From Babesia bovis T2Bo (lineage: Eukaryota > Apicomplexa > Aconoidasida > Piroplasmida > Babesiidae): DNA of 64,000 bases. Positions 61,701 to 64,000 of the stretch are shown in pieces (the first letter of the stretch is position 1; each line of letters begins with the position of its first letter). Below the pieces are notes generated by a model. That model was not told the DNA's origin, made no database searches, and saw nothing but the letters and a program-made list of their open reading frames with translations. Where the stretch lies: contig NC_067396.1 of the NCBI RefSeq assembly GCF_000165395.2, positions 310,001 to 374,000 of the forward strand. Reading direction: 5' to 3'. The position numbers were made by a program, and so were the translations under genes.

Positions 61701-64000
61701 ATATCCACTGCGGAGGACCTAACCGTTGCTTTAGAGTGGCATGAATCAATGGAACCCAAGCAACCAACAGGTTTGTCCAAGGCGTCAGTGCCTAAAAGCG
61801 TGACTGCTTTAATATCAAAGTCGAAGCTTTGGAAACGGTCAGCTGACCGTAAGCCCGTTTACTACCTGGATTCAGTTTTGCGCGTTATACCTACGTTACC
61901 ACACGAGATATTGATATCAGCTGATGAATCCCGTGACAAGCGTGTTACTCTGTTCTTTAACCCTAAGGTGCGCTACCAATTTGCTGTAGTGTTCGGTAGC
62001 GGCAACTATCAGGAGCTTGGGGCATACTCCGATTCCATCAAGTTGCACCAGAGTGGTACTGTCCACTTCACCTCGGCATCTGAGTTCATCAAGCAGGCTA
62101 ATGTCATGGAAGGTGTGACTAATGTCTTCCATCCCGGTGATGTGACTCGGCTAATGAAGGACACTACTGTCACGGATATCCCCGTTCGTTACGTGAACTT
62201 TTTATGCGCCCACCCAAGTTCGCGTACCATTGAGATTGTTGACAGAGGCGTACTGGGCCAGAGATCACGTTCGGTGCTACTAAACGTTGCTATGGTATCA
62301 AAGCTGCAAATAGTGATCAGTGAGCTCCCGGATGCTAAGGAAATACCGTTTGAGGGTTTCAGTGAACTTAGTACACCTCAGCAGGGTATATCTATGTTAA
62401 GTGTAAAGCGAGTTTACAGGTTACATGCCATTGCTTTTGATTCGGATAACAACCCTGTGTCATACCCATCTTTGGTGGGTCTCACTTTCTCAGTTTGTAG
62501 CAGCGGGTTGGTCAAGTTAGTGCACCCTCGCGACTTGGGTTACAGTGTCAACGGCTCTGCAATGGCCATTCAGTGTCTTGCGGAGGGCCGTTACACCGTC
62601 CGCGCTGAGATTCGCAACTTTGGAACTGGCAACAGCGATTCGGATCGTTCATTAGTCACGGAATCGCTAGAGATAACTGCTTACAAGGAAACTAAGCCTA
62701 TTCTATCCCGTATTCTCATGCTCCCCAACAGTGGCGAGTTTGCCTTGTCCATGCTTGACAGTGCAATAGCCACTAGTTTCCCATCGTACAAGGCTGCTTT
62801 GGAGTCTTCTAATGAAGGCATACTTTCGGTACAGGGTCAGGGTAAACTTGGTGTCATCAGGTCACACGCCATTGGTTCCTGTACTCTAACTTCCTACATC
62901 CCTAGTGGGTCAATGTCACCCGTCAAGTCAATGACTCCCGTGATTGTTGCGCTACCACATTCGTTGTCGATTAGTGGTTCGAACCATGTACGTGCGGGAA
63001 GTACTTCCTTGCTGTATGCACGTCTCCATGACTCAAGTGGGCGTATATTCACTCCAGTGTTTCTCATGGGTTCTTCAAAGGCTAGCTCAAGGTCACATTG
63101 TACTTTTACCTGGTTTGTTTCTGGCCAGGGGGTATTCATCGAAAATGGTGAGCGCTCATCATCGGTATCGGGTGTCGGCCTAGGTCGTGTGACTTTGCTA
63201 CTGACGTCCCCTGGCGCTGTGTATGTCACCTTACGTGCTTCATGCTATCACCTGGGTACTAAACCACAGGTTGACCTAGTTGCCCCTAAACTACAAATTG
63301 AATCCTTCAAGCCATTGGACATATTTGGCACTGGCACAACGCAGCCTGTAACCTTATGCCCCAATGGTTTCTACCAAAGCCTGGGCGGTGTTGTGGATCC
63401 CGTGGCATCAAGTGGAGCTGGTCTCCTCACTGTTGACGGCGCCTCCATCCACACTGAGAACAAGACTGGCGATGTCCTGTTGAAGACTTCCGACAATCAC
63501 GTGACTCACGTGCAGGTGCGTGACATCGCCCAGCTGCACATCGGTTCTAATTTGGGGTCAACTGACATCAGCGTGTTCAAGAGCGGGCGCAAGGACCTGA
63601 ATATAGAGCTCAAGACCAATGACGGCGCATCGGTGCTGTGCCCTTCTGACCTCAAGTTGAAGTACATGCTCAGTGACGCTTCGCTATTCCGTGTGGTATC
63701 GATCACAGGCTCCGTGGTGTCAGTGGTTGCCAATACTATCGACGGCTGCTCGAGTCTGTCTCTGTTCCTTGATGAGCACGACCAGCAGTTTGACGGTGCA
63801 AACCTAGTACACGACACCGTGCGTCTGTGTGTAGTCAATGCGTTGACTCCTCAGGAACTCAGCGTGGTGCGTGGCTCCACTGTGCGGTACCTGGCTGGAT
63901 ACGGTCGTGGTTTTGGGATATCCTTGGACGGTAACGGCTTGAAGCGCCGGTATGGATTACCAACGGGAAGCGATATTCGCAAATTCCAGGATGCAATAAT
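58788..64000 (+). CDS. NUP210: gp210/NUP210-like nuclear pore membrane protein (partial)
   Basis: NUP210 lines the luminal side of the nuclear pore. The ATG is at 58788, preceded by an in-frame TAG, and the frame stays open to the window end, so at least 1737 residues are encoded in one exon. A signal peptide (LLSALCASIACLGA) is followed by an Ig-like/BIG2 repeat array. The opening LTLTPAQVLLP, then IQFETRNRRIAVNQVATLKIVGHDGFANTFTSLEGIPFEARI and LEPSGRVLVPPGVDLKFCVQKI follow the N-terminal layout of gp210. Several BIG2 signatures (for example VRGDGTLRTGKSG and VQGQGKLGVI) recur. The membrane helix expected near the C-terminus lies outside the window. Confidence 0.78.
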   Translation, partial: MLIWPSLLSALCASIACLGAEGSPGALTLTPAQVLLPSTSFYDVVGGVDPLRVHVQVLLRVEPRVCAVWSVQNPELLNLFSPNNAESLNDFGATSNPALGENCSSTIWAASIRSGPLSSEALRSWVFAFDPSTGSRTGAEVVISPMRSIQFETRNRRIAVNQVATLKIVGHDGFANTFTSLEGIPFEARISDPGIMDIIDIRHEPDVATRARASLLDKRDRFVVGKGYVLTSDVIVLQGRSVGRAKISVRVLLPEYRGIVLEDVEFTVSDSIDLEPSGRVLVPPGVDLKFCVQKIKPQSVIEGVWDSKVDLSQYSWSVSGTHPGVSVRGDGTLRTGKSGGIDYRVILTDKRNMETFSTDVSVRDPASLELSYGSLHPMFECYRSKGCDLGSGLSLDMLSRLHRDIYGRCHGSVRCGSRTLSGPGTVSYLLLGRDYIFDVSMRDKDNSLVYITESIMLQWSVLTSGILEVTPSANGRFALVRASKEGTAEVKVGLDKSSTVHITFKVSVTDPVHLEHFVTDELVPTSVGTGMNTDKPLEPIVGSRVPLVVPLNEPVKLLPRGGSGEYHWHVDNPGLCNVKFGVLRCKSYGSTVLTLSDSLNPENIYKIQVISQKIERLELVPSNVHIESGTSFKLSLVAHADISGIAPVFSKTWDSAAIFYACMPLSCQAGSDATKSNCRVEHDRSILDLVALKHSAFTCGTLEYRALHPGDASVTITVHHELMSAPELSASTAVSVYERLSLQLHSDYSAFPMNTAPQPYMAVQQTGAIPKVLANVAIGSKVRLVVRGGPPMHLDKVNVTGCGGNALKHLHLERVDKSSLDVYCLSETAGERICIGVDNNVRNEYAISCRLPSYIEIHPLVPVNSYGIEDNLKYCSGSPVNWDAHEDISSGVFGSASGLCYKNEGKTKWQVRVNQFGTHAFRAVVYDPFGIPLCPIHNYNLSWRPVAQLPKESGTASYQKIDGSIYIRDYSISTAEDLTVALEWHESMEPKQPTGLSKASVPKSVTALISKSKLWKRSADRKPVYYLDSVLRVIPTLPHEILISADESRDKRVTLFFNPKVRYQFAVVFGSGNYQELGAYSDSIKLHQSGTVHFTSASEFIKQANVMEGVTNVFHPGDVTRLMKDTTVTDIPVRYVNFLCAHPSSRTIEIVDRGVLGQRSRSVLLNVAMVSKLQIVISELPDAKEIPFEGFSELSTPQQGISMLSVKRVYRLHAIAFDSDNNPVSYPSLVGLTFSVCSSGLVKLVHPRDLGYSVNGSAMAIQCLAEGRYTVRAEIRNFGTGNSDSDRSLVTESLEITAYKETKPILSRILMLPNSGEFALSMLDSAIATSFPSYKAALESSNEGILSVQGQGKLGVIRSHAIGSCTLTSYIPSGSMSPVKSMTPVIVALPHSLSISGSNHVRAGSTSLLYARLHDSSGRIFTPVFLMGSSKASSRSHCTFTWFVSGQGVFIENGERSSSVSGVGLGRVTLLLTSPGAVYVTLRASCYHLGTKPQVDLVAPKLQIESFKPLDIFGTGTTQPVTLCPNGFYQSLGGVVDPVASSGAGLLTVDGASIHTENKTGDVLLKTSDNHVTHVQVRDIAQLHIGSNLGSTDISVFKSGRKDLNIELKTNDGASVLCPSDLKLKYMLSDASLFRVVSITGSVVSVVANTIDGCSSLSLFLDEHDQQFDGANLVHDTVRLCVVNALTPQELSVVRGSTVRYLAGYGRGFGISLDGNGLKRRYGLPTGSDIRKFQDAI

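Noticed and set aside
1..64000. CRISPR arrays, rRNA operons, bacterial operons, origins or insertion sequences
   Set aside because: None is seen. Gene structure is eukaryotic throughout. I could not recognise any tRNA by eye, but cannot exclude one without a covariance-model scan.

Overview
This window reads as nuclear DNA of a piroplasm (apicomplexan), most likely Babesia bovis. The evidence is a very compact genome whose genes carry many tiny introns (about 19-45 nt, GT...AG, one with a textbook TACTAAC branch site), conserved eukaryotic housekeeping genes on both strands, and above all a cluster of merozoite surface antigen genes that I recognise as the msa-2 family and msa-1. Family names come from protein motifs and memory; no database search was run. 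Many genes appear only as fragments in a plain ORF scan, so I rebuilt splice junctions by hand from frame continuity. Every multi-exon total given below is a multiple of three.

Layout. 1-10.5 kb: a partial secreted or membrane protein (-), TFIIS (+), a possible small spliced gene (+), an NRDE2-like helical protein (+), an AAMP/Sqt1-type WD40 protein (-) and the seven-exon splicing helicase PRP22/DHX8 (+). 10.6-18.7 kb: SPT4 (-, four exons), GLE1 (+), a VPS34-type PI3-kinase (-) and an acetyl-CoA acetyltransferase (+, six exons). 18.7-25 kb: four tandem msa-2 genes (-), bracketed by two diverged direct copies of the junction between the thiolase 3' end and the neighbouring convergent gene. 25-34.2 kb: that convergent gene (-), PUS10 (+), a Lifeguard/BAX-inhibitor family protein (+), msa-1 (-), a SIRT6/Sir2B-type sirtuin (-) and NSE2/MMS21 (-), which ends four bases before the sirtuin start. 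34.4-49 kb: eEF2 (-), CWC21/SRRM2-like (+), a putative mitochondrial membrane protein (-), a large coiled-coil protein (+), a GPI-anchored surface protein candidate (+), endonuclease III with an apicoplast-type presequence (-) and RPL19 (+). 49-64 kb: NAR1 (-), an ABCC/MRP-type transporter (+), two small spliced genes (+) and a giant gp210-like nucleoporin (+) running off the end.

The genes do not form one pathway. Core functions are transcription elongation (TFIIS, SPT4), splicing (PRP22, CWC21), mRNA export and the nuclear pore (GLE1, gp210), translation (eEF2, RPL19, PUS10), genome maintenance (NSE2, sirtuin, NTH1), Fe-S assembly (NAR1) and membrane traffic or transport (VPS34, MRP). The accessory part is the surface-antigen locus. 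Its structure (flanking duplication, homogenised spacers, a clean chimeric gene, and a GPI/3'UTR cassette shared with msa-1) is the most informative feature of the window.
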